Assembly: GCF_963855985.1 (NCBI RefSeq)
Contig: NC_087092.1
Coordinates: 4,774,001-4,838,000, forward strand
Source of the DNA: Ostrinia nubilalis
Taxonomy: Eukaryota > Arthropoda > Insecta > Lepidoptera > Crambidae
Length of the DNA: 64,000 nucleotides
Direction: 5' to 3'
The position numbers and the translations under genes are program-made. The notes below the pieces were generated by a model. It searched no databases. It saw only the letters and a program-made list of their open reading frames with translations, and was not told where the DNA came from. Below are positions 48,620-60,064 of the stretch, piece by piece. How positions within the stretch are numbered: the first letter of the stretch is position 1; the number at the start of each line of letters is the position of its first letter.

Positions 48620-51600
48620 TAAATATTAAACACTATAGCTAATGCATGTGTCTCCGCCCAGCCTGGATACAGGTAATAAGGGAATACTTTAAGCTATGAA
48701 GAGGATTAAATTGCAGTCACTTTTGTAATAAAAAGGAGAGATTGAAATGGAAATATCTTTAAGGTTGTTGGGTGGAAAAATTACAAGGTTCCTATCGTAG
48801 GACTAATAAATTGTGACTAATAAGCTTTTATAGAGTTTCATAGCATAGTTAGCACATTATACTTTCTTACTTATGTTATTAAAAATACTTTATAGTCCTT
48901 GAGAAACTTTCTTTAAAATAATTATTCAATATTGATTGCTTGATATACTTAATTATTTTTGAAATTCTACAAAATTTTCATTTTAGTTTCCAAACAACAT
49001 AATTATTGTCTTCTATGATGACATGCTTTTGATTCTAATAGATTCAAAACGATAAATACATACCTACCTATAGACGTATGGATGGACTCGTATTACCTAC
49101 TCTTGTATTAAAATAGAGAGAGAGCTTTTATGTTCCTACAAAACTTAAATCTGGATAAGGTTACAAATTCCAACATTCTGGTAGTAATAAGTGTTCGGAG
49201 GTAATCTCCTGGATCTGAAGAGACGGGAATGAATCGAACACTAGGGACGGCGCGGATTAGATGCAACTTAACTTGCCCTGGAATAATACGTTCCTTCAGG
49301 AATAGCGGCACTTTGTTCGCAATGTATTTCTTTTTTAAGGGCGACTGCAGTAATTTAAACGTTTTAATCTTTATGATCAAATGTTATTTTGTTAATCTTT
49401 CTCTGTTACTGTTATAATTCTAAAGTTTTTCCTTGTAGAGTACAAATTCAAAAAGAAACTAATGCCCGTTTTCACCATCAATCCCTAATTTTTAAATGAC
49501 CCCTATAGTAACAAATAACAGGAATTTTGTTGACATAGGGGTCACTTAAAAATTAGGGATTAATGGTGAAAATGGGCATAAGGGAATTTGGTAGTTTGTA
49601 AGGTACGTTAATACAGTAAAGTACTAGCTGGCCTTTGTGGTTTTAATACTAAATCACTAAAGTCGCGGGCAATATAAGTCCTATGCTTGTTATTTTTTAT
49701 AGAGACACCTTGCTATACTCGTAGATTTTGCCTACATGTCTCATCAGGCGTCATAACGTCACACTATACGCTTTCTCATAGCAAACTCACCGAGACACAC
49801 AAATTTATTCCGTCAGGCGTCGTATCTCCCTCCAATTGCTTTGGAAATGTTTCAAACGATACAAATACAATCCAAAGTACCCGATAGATTTGCTTCCATT
49901 ATTTCTTTGACATGTAAATCGGTACAAATCAACCATACGATAACGTAACTTATTTTGCGTCCACAATACGAAGGAACGACGAATTTTTGAACGTAAAAAA
50001 ATAACACTGAAGAAAAATTGTCAGATCTCACTTCGTTCTCTATTACACTCTTATTTTATGTGACTTTTACTGTGGCTATCCACCAAGCAGAAATTCATAG
50101 AATACTCAAAAGTTTAGAGCTTTGGTCCACCCGCCAATTAAAATACCGGCCAACCGCAACATAGCGAGCGAAGCCACGGGATAATAAAGATATATAAAAA
50201 GAAAAAATATAAACACGGCTAAAGATATATGTATAAAACAAAAAAATGAACAAGGCTTTAGCACTCATTGGGGTAAAGCCACGAGGAGGTATGCAATCGG
50301 CGAACTAAAAGGACAAGAATATGCTAAGTTAAATTATAAATTAGTCCATTATTATCGATACCACTTGATACTCGTAGGTACTAATTACAGCCATGGTAAG
50401 GTGATTAAAATGCTATTAATTAAAAATAGAGAAGTAAAGTTAATTTGCCATCGCAAATTACCTCAAATTACTAATAATTATCCCACTTTGGAACACAAGC
50501 ACCCAACATCCTTTAAATCTAAGATCTATTTTCAACAAATTTTAATCAACTAGCTAAAATCTATTTTAAACTGATTTTAATCAACCTAAGATTACGTTAC
50601 TTCTATTTACATTTACTCAGTTCGTTTACATAAAACATTTTCTAATCTTCAAATTAATTAAGTAGACGAAGCCCTTCTGAACTATCAAAAGAAGTCTGCA
50701 GACTTTAATAACTGACCTTTCCAAGTCCCCCGAGTCCTTCGGGAAAATAACTAAATAACTGGAACCCGTATATTCTCATTAACGTCACCATAGTTTTGCT
50801 GTTCTTTTCTCCTTGTCAAACTGAACCCAATTAATTCTTCCCTTCCTTTGGGTCAGCCTCAGCTCCCGATTCGTCGCCACGTCGCCACTGTAACGGAATG
50901 TGCACTAAAAGATGGGGACGCCCATATGCTTAGGTATTTTGACTTTTTGTTTTGGACTCGTCTACTTTGGACTGTGGGAAAGCTCTATAAGTTTTCGACC
51001 GCAATTTCAACCTTGTAGACTTTAATTTTAATCATATTATTATTATAACGACCTATGATAATGAAAAATATTGTGATAAAACTAAGTTGTTTAGAAATAA
51101 TGGGTAGTTGAAGCAATACAATTATTTCAGACCGGAAAAGCTTCATTATATTTTTTTGTTTAACTGTCATGTATTAAGTACTTTTGTTATTTATAAGATT
51201 TTAAACTTTCGCGTTCCATTTCAATTAAAATAGTAAAACGTCAAGCCGTGAGTACATAATGTAACTCATTAATAAACGTCGCGTTAAGACCCGTGTCTTA
51301 CTACTTTTATTATTTGTTTTTTATTTCTTATTGCTACTTTTGGCTATATGAAAAAGCTATCATTGTACAAAATAACGAAAATAATAGACATCAGCTAACA
51401 CAGCACCCAAGCACAGCACATATTAATTCAAAACGTGCTGACTCAGCACTGCTGAGGAAAGTTTCAGACTAGCTAAAAGCTTCTAGCCATTCCAACTTTT
51501 CAATCATAACCATTAAAAGATAAGCCGACGTTGCTAATCTAAAATATCCTGTAAACAGTCTGTAGAGATAAGAGCTTAATGCAAACACTGGCGGACGCGG

Positions 51601-52215
51601 AAAATCTTTATCCTATTTTCTAGAATATTTTTCTTTCAACTTCAGAAGTTTTTCATTTTATCCTTCATACATTAAAATACTATTAGTATACTCTAAAAGA
51701 CTCTACTCCCACTCCAAGCCCGCCGACAGCTCGGCGACTTGGTGTCGGCGGCTTTATTTCAATTTAATCATGTTGACTATTGACCACATGTCAAAAGTCG
51801 ACTACTCATGTCGGCGAGAATCATGTGTGGACTGCATTAGTAATACCAAAACATTCATTACACAACTCTATTATCCCAAAAAGGAAAGTCTTTTACCTAC
51901 TTATAATTCAGCAATTACTCATAGAGAACCAGTGACGTAATCTCTACTCATAAACGAATTATTATACAATGATCCAATTACTGAATTAGGTGCACTCATT
52001 TCAACAAGGATTACATTCAAATCCAACCTACTGCCAAGCACGTGCTCGAAATATAGCACAAACTGTGATCGGACTGAACAAATTCCACTCAACCTTCAAT
52101 TTCCTCGGAATCGAAATGCACTCTAATTTATCCCTAACGCATGCGCAGGATTCACATCACGTAGCGCCAATGTCAGAGACGCTGTCTTTGGACGGAGTTG
52201 CGACACACTCTCGAT
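48620..52215. other. Gene-free stretch before the cuticle-like gene
   Basis: Contains one MITE (49462-49579) and otherwise AT-rich sequence with no supported exon or RNA gene. The 51990-52256 frame overlaps the promoter of the next gene and is not considered coding. Confidence 0.45.
49462..49579. mobile_element. 118-bp MITE
   Basis: The inverted repeat of about 45 bases starts ATGCCCGTTTTCACCATCAA and runs through TCCCTAATTTTTAA and GACCCCTAT. The loop is about 25 bases. No coding capacity. Confidence 0.8.
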
Positions 52216-52221
52216 TGCAGC

Positions 52222-52255
52222 TATATAACGTCCAGACGCATCAGTGGACAGCATG
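52222..52255 (+). promoter_or_regulatory. Core promoter of the cuticle-like gene
   Basis: TATATAA at 52222-52228, with the initiator-like CATCAGTGG at 52239-52247. The TATA to initiator distance is about 20 bases, a little short, so the true start may lie nearer 52252. The 5' leader would be about 35-45 bases. Confidence 0.6.
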
Positions 52256-52288
52256 AGTCCTGTGCTTGATTCGAGACAAACCAGCAAA

Positions 52289-52856
52289 ATGTTCAAAATC
52301 GTAAGTGTTTTTTACCGAACAATTTTCACAATTATTTTTATTTGCAAACAAATTCATTTATTCTCAATAATGTTTCTAATAAAGTCACAAGGAGCTAAAA
52401 AAATATTTTACTGATTTTTTCATCTCTACATTCTATTCAGTTGCTTGTGAAAATTTTTGTGTAACACATTGCAGTTCTGAATATTGGGTCAAAAAATCCC
52501 AAAGACCGAAACAAATAACTTTTATAATTTACCTATCTCTACATTTTGTTTACTTACTAGAAATAAGTGGTTGTTTTAAACCATTTTTAAAATTCCAGAT
52601 CGCCCTCCTCGCTGCCCTCATCGTCGTCTCCGCCGCCAAACCCCTGGTGGTGAGCGCACCTTTAGTCGCAGCCCCCGCTCCAGTCGTCACGGCGTCCAGC
52701 TCGCAATACTACCACCGCTTCCACAACGGTCTAGCGGCGTACGTTGCCGCACCCGCTGCGTACGTTGCCGCACCAGCCTCGTATGTTGCGCCCGCCGCTT
52801 CTTACGTCGCCGCTCCGTACGTTGCCGCCCCAGCCGCTCCTATTGTTGCCGTCTAA
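52289..52856 (+). CDS. Small secreted Ala/Pro/Tyr/Val-rich protein, probably cuticular, 89 aa
   Basis: Exon 1 (52289-52300) encodes only MFKI; exon 2 (52599-52856) encodes the rest. The intron (52301-52598) is GT-AG, and the very short first exon splitting the signal peptide is usual for insect cuticle genes. Residues 1-18 form the signal peptide (MFKIIALLAALIVVSAAKP region). The mature part begins with a Val/Ala/Pro stretch, then SSQYYHRFHNG, then about six repeats of the YVAAPA type. Such AAP-repeat proteins are low-complexity cuticle or related secreted structural proteins. No chitin-binding Rebers-Riddiford motif is present, so it is not a CPR protein. The coding strand is much more GC-rich than its surroundings, with C-ending codons favoured. 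TATA box upstream, AATAAA downstream. The cuticle role is inferred from composition. Confidence 0.8.
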
Positions 52857-52895
52857 GCTTAAATTATCTGATACTGGCCGACTTGTGATATTATG

Positions 52896-52901
52896 AATAA
52901 A
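52896..52901 (+). terminator. Polyadenylation signal of the cuticle-like gene
   Basis: AATAAA 40 bases after the stop codon, giving a short 3' UTR as expected for a compact cuticle-type gene. Confidence 0.7.
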
Positions 52902-52939
52902 CGTTTCGATTGATCGTCAATTATTTTGCTTTATTTATT

Positions 52940-53145
52940 AACTAGCAACCCGCCTCGGCTTTGCACGGGTGCTGAGTATACCTATACACCTTCCCCTAGA
53001 ATCACTCTTATCTATTTAAAAAAACTGCATCAAAATCCGTTGGTACTTTTAAATAAAGATCTAAGCATACTTACATAGGGACAGACTGTTGACAGCGGAA
53101 AGCGACTTTGTTTTATACTAATGTAGTGATGATGATTTTTGGTAT
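52940..53145. repeat. Lepidopteran interspersed repeat
   Basis: CTAGCAACCCGCCTCGGCTT then TTGCACGGGTGC, and later AAAGATCTAAGCATAC, AGCGACTTTG and GTAGTGATGATG. The second half matches 3870-3960. The 'cccgcctcggctttgcacgggt' style of start is a familiar lepidopteran repeat. Confidence 0.6.
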
Positions 53146-53726
53146 CCGTCATTGCTCTTGTGTATCATCATGAGGGTCTTGTACTACGACTTCTTGGTAA
53201 ATTATAATGGTCTACTAATGAGTAGATTACTGCTGGTAATGACCAGCAGTATTTCACACAAAACGCGACTTTAAAAATACTTTACTGTAGTTAAAAATTA
53301 ATGGGGAAACTCCAGTGTATTTTTACGTACCCGCTCCCGCGTGTTGTATGATTGTATCCTCACAATGTGGCAACGTTTCGTTTAACGTTAGTACCCAGCC
53401 TGGCTTTATACGAAGCTGCATATTGAATGAGCTTGCAAAGAGGATCTCTGCTGTTAAACACTACAAATCTTTGCTAGAGAAATCTGCTCTACATCCACAA
53501 TAAAACTAGTAAGTAGCCATTTGGTAAAAATAGCGGAAAAATTATTACATGGTTGGTTTCTTTAATCACGTAACTAAATTATCGTGTGACTAATTTTCTT
53601 CTAAAAAAACATACTTAAATTGTCTTCAAAATTGTAGAGAAACAAAAGCAACTAAATCATACCTACTGATTGGTAAAAAGTACCGGATAATTTCAACAAG
53701 GCTCTAATTACGTTATCAACTCAGAT

Positions 53727-53758
53727 CTGAATAACAAGTCGTGGGACTTGTTATTCAG
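53727..53758. repeat. Perfect 14-bp hairpin
   Basis: CTGAATAACAAGTC, four-base loop GTGG, then GACTTGTTATTCAG. It lies 145 bases upstream of the first receptor start codon. No function is evident. Confidence 0.85.
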
Positions 53759-53902
53759 TAATAAATCAAACTCAAAATATCGCATAATTATTGTACTTTT
53801 TGTTAATTATTGCGTCAAAGAAGAAATTTGGAGGCATCAATGTTCATAATTATCTTCTAACACTAATTACCCAAAGCCAAAGTGAACTCAGTCCTTATAA
53901 CG

Positions 53903-55750
53903 ATGTCAACCAAGACGAACTGGCTCCGAAGATTGGAAACTTGCTTTATTTTCATTTTAACTTCGGCATCATTCATAAAAAGTCAAGAATTAAACACCAG
54001 TCTTTTTACAGGCTTGAGTGAAAATCACGTATTGGAAAAATGTGTATCAAATGTAATCAAGCAAGACTTTCCATGCGACGCATTTATAACATTTGCGTCT
54101 TCAAAGAGTGATATAAATGATTTAATTGAGAGTATAAGTCAGGGAACCTGTTATACTATGAACGTCAGATCCTTCGACAGCAGAAATTGGTTCATCAGGA
54201 ATGCGATCTACGTTATCATAACTGAAGACTTCACGGAACTCACTGAAGGCTTGATCCAATTAAAAAATGAAATGTCCTGGAATCCTCGAGCACAATTTCT
54301 TATTTCTACGAAAAATGTTTGCGACACTGAAATCCAATTATTGTTTGAGCAATTTTTAACAATGAAAATCTACGAAGTTGTTTTTATAAACTATAAAAAT
54401 ATGGAAGCAAACGTACACACATACCGGCCTTTCCATGATGGTAACTGCGGGGAGTACATTGAAGAGATAGAAAACCTCGGAAGCTGTTCAGAAAATAATG
54501 CCCGTGGCTATTTCCCAAAAAATATCACCGAAGGTTTAAAAAATTGTAAATTCAGAGCACTTAAATATAAATACAATAGTAGTTTTACATATGCGCATCA
54601 CGACAAATTACCGATGGTAGAGCAGTTTATTATAGACACTTTCGCTGAATTTACAAACTACACTATACAGTATAAAATAGTTATAGTAAACACGCAAATC
54701 AACTATGGCATTGTCTTACCACACGGTAATGTCACAGGTTTGCTGGGTGAACTGTACAACAATGTTGCTGATATTGCCGTGGGGTCGACCGTCATCATCA
54801 AGAATAGAGCAGACCTCTTCGATTACGTATGTGGTTTCAAAGTAGCTACTTTCAAATTATTCACTTCTGCCTTAGGTAAAGAAATATGGAAAACAGTATA
54901 TACAGAGTTTGATACTAAAACTTGGCTGCTGATTTTGTTATTCTACGTGATTATCGTAGTGGCATGTATAATGCTGCTGAATATGCATCCGAAAATACCT
55001 TACAGTCACACATACCTAATCGTCAAATTATGGGGATTTTTCTACCTAGGAAATGGTGCTGAACCGTATTCGAAAACTCGAAGGTTGAGATCAGTAACAG
55101 CTTTTTGGATCTGGTTCACATTTTTCATCAGCAGTTTCTACAATTCTGATATGTACGGTTTAATTACTGGACATGTGCAGCGCAAGCGACATATAGAACC
55201 TGAACAACTTGCTTCAATACCCTACCAACCATGCATCAGCACTGTGATCTCTACATTTTTCATTTTCGCTTACAATGAAAAGCTCCCCGAGAGCTTGGAT
55301 ATACCTGCGTGTCGTACAATTGACGGAGCATTTGACACAGTCGCTAATGCTTATGATCTGTACACAGTTCAACTTAAAGAATCTTATGTAGAAAGACAAA
55401 AAGATTTTATTGATAAAGAAGGTAACCGTAAATTGGATATTTGGGATTTTTTCAGCGACATCGTTCTTGGTTTTTATGTGACTAAAGGATTTCCTGTAAG
55501 GGATAAGCTACAAAGTTACGCGCAGCGCATGTATGAGACAGGCTTGGTTGAAAATTACCTCAGAATTTTGAATCCTCTAAGAGGAGTAGTGGACCACCGC
55601 AAAAAAAGATTAGCGACACCATTCGTTCTAGATGATTTCATAGTACACTTTGCGGTACTTTTTGTGGGCTCGATTCTATCAACGATTGCTTTTGTAGCCG
55701 AAATTATTTATTATAGGAAACAGATGAATAACTCGCGTAACGTTTACTAG
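53903..55750 (+). CDS. Divergent ionotropic receptor 1 (chemosensory iGluR-like), 615 aa, intronless
   Basis: A single open frame. The start chosen is the ATG at 53903; the frame is open a little further upstream, but only through a GTG. The ATG gives a good signal peptide (about residues 1-27). Residues about 28-215 are the extracellular N-terminal part. S1 ligand-binding lobe about 215-330 with PHGNVTGLLG and NRADLFDY; Arg302 aligns by eye with the carboxylate-binding Arg of glutamate receptors. M1 about 340-360, pore loop about 371-386 (LWGFFYLGN), M2 about 398-420 (FISSFYNSDMYG, at the position of SYTANLAAF), S2 about 425-575, M3 about 580-603, then a short cytoplasmic tail. This is the full layout and usual length of an insect IR. 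Such receptors form cation channels in chemosensory neurons, usually with a co-receptor. Being intronless and divergent, it belongs to the divergent, often gustatory, IRs; the subfamily is not assigned. Its only nearby AATAAA (55898-55903) lies in the foldback element downstream. Confidence 0.88.
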   Translation: MSTKTNWLRRLETCFIFILTSASFIKSQELNTSLFTGLSENHVLEKCVSNVIKQDFPCDAFITFASSKSDINDLIESISQGTCYTMNVRSFDSRNWFIRNAIYVIITEDFTELTEGLIQLKNEMSWNPRAQFLISTKNVCDTEIQLLFEQFLTMKIYEVVFINYKNMEANVHTYRPFHDGNCGEYIEEIENLGSCSENNARGYFPKNITEGLKNCKFRALKYKYNSSFTYAHHDKLPMVEQFIIDTFAEFTNYTIQYKIVIVNTQINYGIVLPHGNVTGLLGELYNNVADIAVGSTVIIKNRADLFDYVCGFKVATFKLFTSALGKEIWKTVYTEFDTKTWLLILLFYVIIVVACIMLLNMHPKIPYSHTYLIVKLWGFFYLGNGAEPYSKTRRLRSVTAFWIWFTFFISSFYNSDMYGLITGHVQRKRHIEPEQLASIPYQPCISTVISTFFIFAYNEKLPESLDIPACRTIDGAFDTVANAYDLYTVQLKESYVERQKDFIDKEGNRKLDIWDFFSDIVLGFYVTKGFPVRDKLQSYAQRMYETGLVENYLRILNPLRGVVDHRKKRLATPFVLDDFIVHFAVLFVGSILSTIAFVAEIIYYRKQMNNSRNVY

Positions 55751-55850
55751 AAGAACGCACTAGAAGTACCGTCAAACAAATTTCTTTTATGCTCAACCCA
55801 AAGGTAAACTGGTCGAGAATGCTTTAGTGCATTAAGTTCGCCTTATGTAC

Positions 55851-56334
55851 AAAGGACATCATCCATTTTGGTCCAAAATCAAAAGTGCCGGCCAAAAAAT
55901 AAAAGTGCTATATTCTGATAGAATACGTCCGCCTTAGCATTTATTACTATGGCACCTGAGCTGTAGCACCACTGTGCATCGTAGTATTTGAGTTCTAAAA
56001 GTATATGAAACGACTGACTTTGATCTCAAATACTACGACGCACAGTGGTGCTACAGCTTTGGTGTCATAGTAACAAATGCTAAGGCGGACGTATTCTGTC
56101 AGAATACAGCACTTTTTATTTTATTGGCCGACATTTTTGATTTTGAACAAAAAATGTATGAATCGTCGATGAATTTTAGATCTCAAATACTCGACGCACA
56201 GTGGAGCTACGGCTTTGGTGCCATAGTAACAAATGCTAAGGCAGACGTATTCTGTCAGAATACAGCACTTTTTTTTGTTGGCCGGCACTTTTGATTTTGG
56301 ACCAAAAATATATGAAACGTGGATGATGTCCTTT
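55851..56334. mobile_element. 484-bp three-armed foldback between the receptor genes
   Basis: The outer ends AAAGGACATCATCC and GGATGATGTCCTTT are exact inverted copies, continuing as CAAAATCAAAAGTGCCGGCC and its complement. The arm also holds GAATACGTCCGCCTTAGCAT and CACTGTG. Arm 1 is 55851-56005; two inverted copies follow at about 56022-56140 and 56165-56334, direct repeats of each other. No coding capacity. The element fills most of the 900-base gap between the two receptors. Confidence 0.85.
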
Positions 56335-56652
56335 ATTTTGGCATTAAAGTTTAAATAAATAAACGTTTTAGTAACTAACTAGGTTTACAACTTATCTACG
56401 TAGGTACCAAGTATATTATCAACGAAGTGTTTACCAAATTATTAGATGATTATACCAAATATATTTTTATCCCTTAGACTACTTTAAACACCCACTCAAT
56501 GACATGACAATGACAATGAAAAGATGTACAGCTAAATAAGTAGGTACTTAAAGTGCCTACTAATTTGATGGTCAATTTATCAAAGAAAACTATAATAGTA
56601 TGAACTGCCTCAGCGATCAATAGGGCTTTGGGCTTATATTTCATTTGTAATA

Positions 56653-58497
56653 ATGTTGCTGAGAAAGTCGGTATTTAAAGACATTATTTTCTTCTGTTTT
56701 ACTTTAGGTTTAACTGTGAATTTGTGTTCTGCTGTGACAAACACGTTGTTATTCGAAAGTAACTTGATTAATGTCCACCCTCAAAAATGCATCATGAAAA
56801 TAGTTTCCAAATATTTTCCCTGTAAAACTTTAGTGAATATTGTTTCTAATTATACTAGTGATATCAGTTACCTTATTAATAATATTAATACTCGTAATAA
56901 AACGTGCTTCAATGTTATTTTATCCCAAGTAAACGTCGAATTCCTGTATGGGACGAATCAGTACATGCTTGTATTTCAGGAGCTATCTGAACTTCGAAAA
57001 TTTATGGCGCATTTATCAAGAAAAGAATATTGGAACCCTAGAGCAAAATTTATTGTATACGTTGAAAAAATCAAAGACGCCGAAATCAATGACGTTTTTG
57101 AAACGTTTTTGAAATACAAAACTTACAATGTCGTCGTATTAGTGAGCTCAGAAGTTACTTCGATCTATACATATTTTCCCTTTGATGGTCGGAGTTGCGG
57201 GAAAACAATCGGTGACGTAAGACTTCTCGGAAACTGCGAAAACTTTGCTGATGCTCGAAACTGTTTTCCAAACAAGTTCATCAATGGACTCAGGAACTGT
57301 ACCGTAACTGTGGCATTGTTGGAAGAAGTTCCCAATGTTATTTTTAGATCGAGCAATTACACGGTTGATGAGAGACATAAACTGGGTATAGAGCAATATT
57401 TTTTTGAAAACATGGCAGCGAAAGAAGGGTTCTATCTCGACTATATCAACAGTAATGAGCAATCTAGTGGTGTGGTGCTTGACAATGGAACTGCAACAGG
57501 GTTGTTGCACTATATTGATACTGGAAAAGCTGACACTGTAGCAGGAGCTGTTCGCTTAATGAAAAACCGAGCTGATAAGTTTGATTATATTTGGAGTGCA
57601 AATTATGCCACATACTGTTTATTCACTTCGGTACAGACGAACGATGACTGGAACAAGTTCTATAAAGAGTTCGACAGTGAAACTTGGATACTTATTTTCA
57701 TAAGCTATGCTGCTATTACAATCTTATGCGTGTTCACTTTAGATTTATCAATGCGAAAAGCGCATAACTATTTTCAGATCTTTTTTCAACTGTATGGATT
57801 TTTCTTTATGGGAAACAGCAGTGCGATTTTGCTAGCTAAGAAGAGATTAAGACTTGTTTTAGTGTGTTGGATTTGGTTGACCTTTTTTGTCAGCAGCTTT
57901 TATAGCACAAATTTGTACAGTTCGATGACTACGCGCAAAAAACACACTGTGCACGTGAGCAGGGAAAATTTAAGTTATCTTCCCTTCAAACCTTGTATTA
58001 GTGAGAATCTGAGGAATATCTACAAGTACAGCTACAATCTGAGTTTACCCGAAAATGAATTTTCCGATTGTCTTCTGCCGGGTAGAGCGATAGATTTAGT
58101 TGCGACAAATGTTGATTTGTATACTATAGAAAGAAAGGCAATGTATGTCATCGATAAGTATAAGTTCTTTGATAAGGAGGGAAACCGCAAGATAGACGTA
58201 TTGGATCTTCCAGGGGACCATATGATTGTGGCCTATATGGCCCGGGGATTTCCACTGAGAGACACACTGGCAGCCAACGCACAACGTTTCTTTGAAAATG
58301 GCCTTTTGCAAAGACACCTGAACACTCTGAGCGCTCATGGTCGATCATTGTTATATAAGAATTCAAAGGCGTATAAAGTATTTCGATTACATGACTTAAG
58401 AGTTCATTTCATTGTCCTCAGTTTCGGTATATTTGTTGCAACTTTTGTGCTGGTTATAGAAATATTATTAAGCAAGTCAAAATTAGATCGTCATTGA
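56653..58497 (+). CDS. Divergent ionotropic receptor 2, tandem paralogue, 614 aa, intronless
   Basis: A single open frame from the ATG at 56653; the start gives a signal peptide ending near CSA (residues 1-27). Layout as in the first receptor: N-terminal part to about 220, S1 about 220-335 with LDNGTATGLL and KNRADKFDY (Arg306 at the ligand-Arg position), M1 about 344-364, pore loop about 374-388 (QLYGFFFMGN), M2 about 401-423 (FFVSSFYSTNLYSSM), S2 about 430-575, M3 about 583-605. It shares with the upstream gene WNPRA, LLGNC, GLRNC, NRAD.FDY, FDKEGNRK and GFPLRD, and almost the same length. Overall identity is moderate, so the duplication is old. Both reading frames are intact, so both are probably functional. 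The subfamily cannot be named from sequence alone. No canonical AATAAA is close; ATTAAA occurs at 58770-58775. Confidence 0.88.
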   Translation: MLLRKSVFKDIIFFCFTLGLTVNLCSAVTNTLLFESNLINVHPQKCIMKIVSKYFPCKTLVNIVSNYTSDISYLINNINTRNKTCFNVILSQVNVEFLYGTNQYMLVFQELSELRKFMAHLSRKEYWNPRAKFIVYVEKIKDAEINDVFETFLKYKTYNVVVLVSSEVTSIYTYFPFDGRSCGKTIGDVRLLGNCENFADARNCFPNKFINGLRNCTVTVALLEEVPNVIFRSSNYTVDERHKLGIEQYFFENMAAKEGFYLDYINSNEQSSGVVLDNGTATGLLHYIDTGKADTVAGAVRLMKNRADKFDYIWSANYATYCLFTSVQTNDDWNKFYKEFDSETWILIFISYAAITILCVFTLDLSMRKAHNYFQIFFQLYGFFFMGNSSAILLAKKRLRLVLVCWIWLTFFVSSFYSTNLYSSMTTRKKHTVHVSRENLSYLPFKPCISENLRNIYKYSYNLSLPENEFSDCLLPGRAIDLVATNVDLYTIERKAMYVIDKYKFFDKEGNRKIDVLDLPGDHMIVAYMARGFPLRDTLAANAQRFFENGLLQRHLNTLSAHGRSLLYKNSKAYKVFRLHDLRVHFIVLSFGIFVATFVLVIEILLSKSKLDRH

Positions 58498-59819
58498 TTG
58501 AAAACTTTTTAGAGATATTTTATTACACCTATCTATCTAAAGTGAATTCTAAAATAATGTTTCATTAACTATCACTGCGTATTGTTATTACGAGTACTTA
58601 CACTAACCTATTTGATAAGTAGAGTTTTGGCGTGGTGTTGTGATTGTATAGCAATTTTATATTTTTCAACCACACTTTTCATAAATGTTGTTTAAGTATG
58701 TTGTCTTTCAATATATTGTGTCAATTAGTAGTAAAACTCATTTAAATGTAGTGTGCAATGTTAGGAAGAATTAAACGTCCTATTTAACGAAGTATCTGGT
58801 GTTTTATTTAAATGAAAATGATCGTCAAAGTTGACACTAGGCACTTTAGTTTTTTTACCAATCAACACCGCGGTTCAGGACCCTGACAACGTCCTCTATC
58901 GGAGATTTTGTGCCAAGTTTAAACGATTAAGGTGCTCGATCTTGATATCTATGAATAATACTAGCAATACATAATACACTCGACGTCAAATAAATCGCAC
59001 CTCCCGCGACAAGCATTTTCAAACGTATGCATCCCCTCTTCCCACCAATATTGGTACCATTAAAAAGCCTAGTTCTAACCTTCATTTCATTAAAGGAAAG
59101 GTTTTTACCCCAAAAATGTGTCTTTAGAAGGATCCAGAGTCACTTCTTCAAAAAATAGGTAGTTACGCTAGAGCCAACTTTTATGGCTATAAAACTGTTA
59201 AGTTGGGTTTAATTGCTATCCATCTGTTAAAGAGGACACGTGAAATCATTATTTGGTTTTATAACCATAAAAATTGGTCTAATTGATCCCATAGGTGGGC
59301 CCAAAGTGAGGTATTTTTTCAAGTCACATTTATGGTATATGTTAATCATTTATTAAGGCGATTAGAGTCCTCAATCCGCGCCAAATGGGCATTTTGTAAA
59401 GCCTACTCCTCTTTTACTGCTGGACAGAAATAGTTGAAAAAAATATATGTTATACAACAATTCAAGGACTACATTTGTGACGTTTGAATTTTCGCTAAGT
59501 CTCTTTGTTTTGGATTAAAAAAATAAATACGGGACATCGATTTTTTACTTAAATTCCCTACTCCTCCAAAACGGCTATGTTAATTTAAAAGATTTTTGCA
59601 CGAATAGATTGGGAATTCTTTAATCTTTAAATGACACGTTGCGTTTTTCAATCGAACATTACTTTCATTCATAAATTTTACTTTTGATAAATTCCGAACG
59701 TTTTGCTGTTGAGGGGGCCTTCGCGGGGTGCGGGCGGCAGTCGGCCGCTGGCCTTCAGACGGGGAGGTTGTGTCACTCGCTGCAAACTGACATTAGCGAT
59801 CAAAATGAATTTTTTCTTT

Positions 59820-59946
59820 GGCTGAGTTGCACCACCTGACGTGACCTAACTTTGACCGTAGCTTTGGCGATAACCAGTGTTTTTTGTATGGAGTTAGACA
59901 GACTTTTGACGCTTGTCAAAGTTGAAGTAAGATGGTGCAACCCAGC
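59820..59946. mobile_element. MITE, GAGTTGCACCA family, copy 5
   Basis: GGCTGAGTTGCACCACCTGA to ATGGTGCAACCCAGC, with TTTTTGTATGGAGTTAGACA inside. Nested in the 58975-62271 element. Confidence 0.8.
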
Positions 59947-60064
59947 TTTTGTTCGACAATAGATTTTATGTCAGAATTGTTCATAGAGTACGTGCAGTCA
60001 GACGATACAATTGAATTATGACGCGCTCAGACGCTATTTTCTACCTAAATAGAATCTATTAGTG

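Noticed and set aside
53882..53902. Upstream extension of the first receptor to a GTG start
   Set aside because: A GTG start is not expected in an animal nuclear gene. The ATG at 53903 gives a good signal peptide and a length equal to the paralogue.
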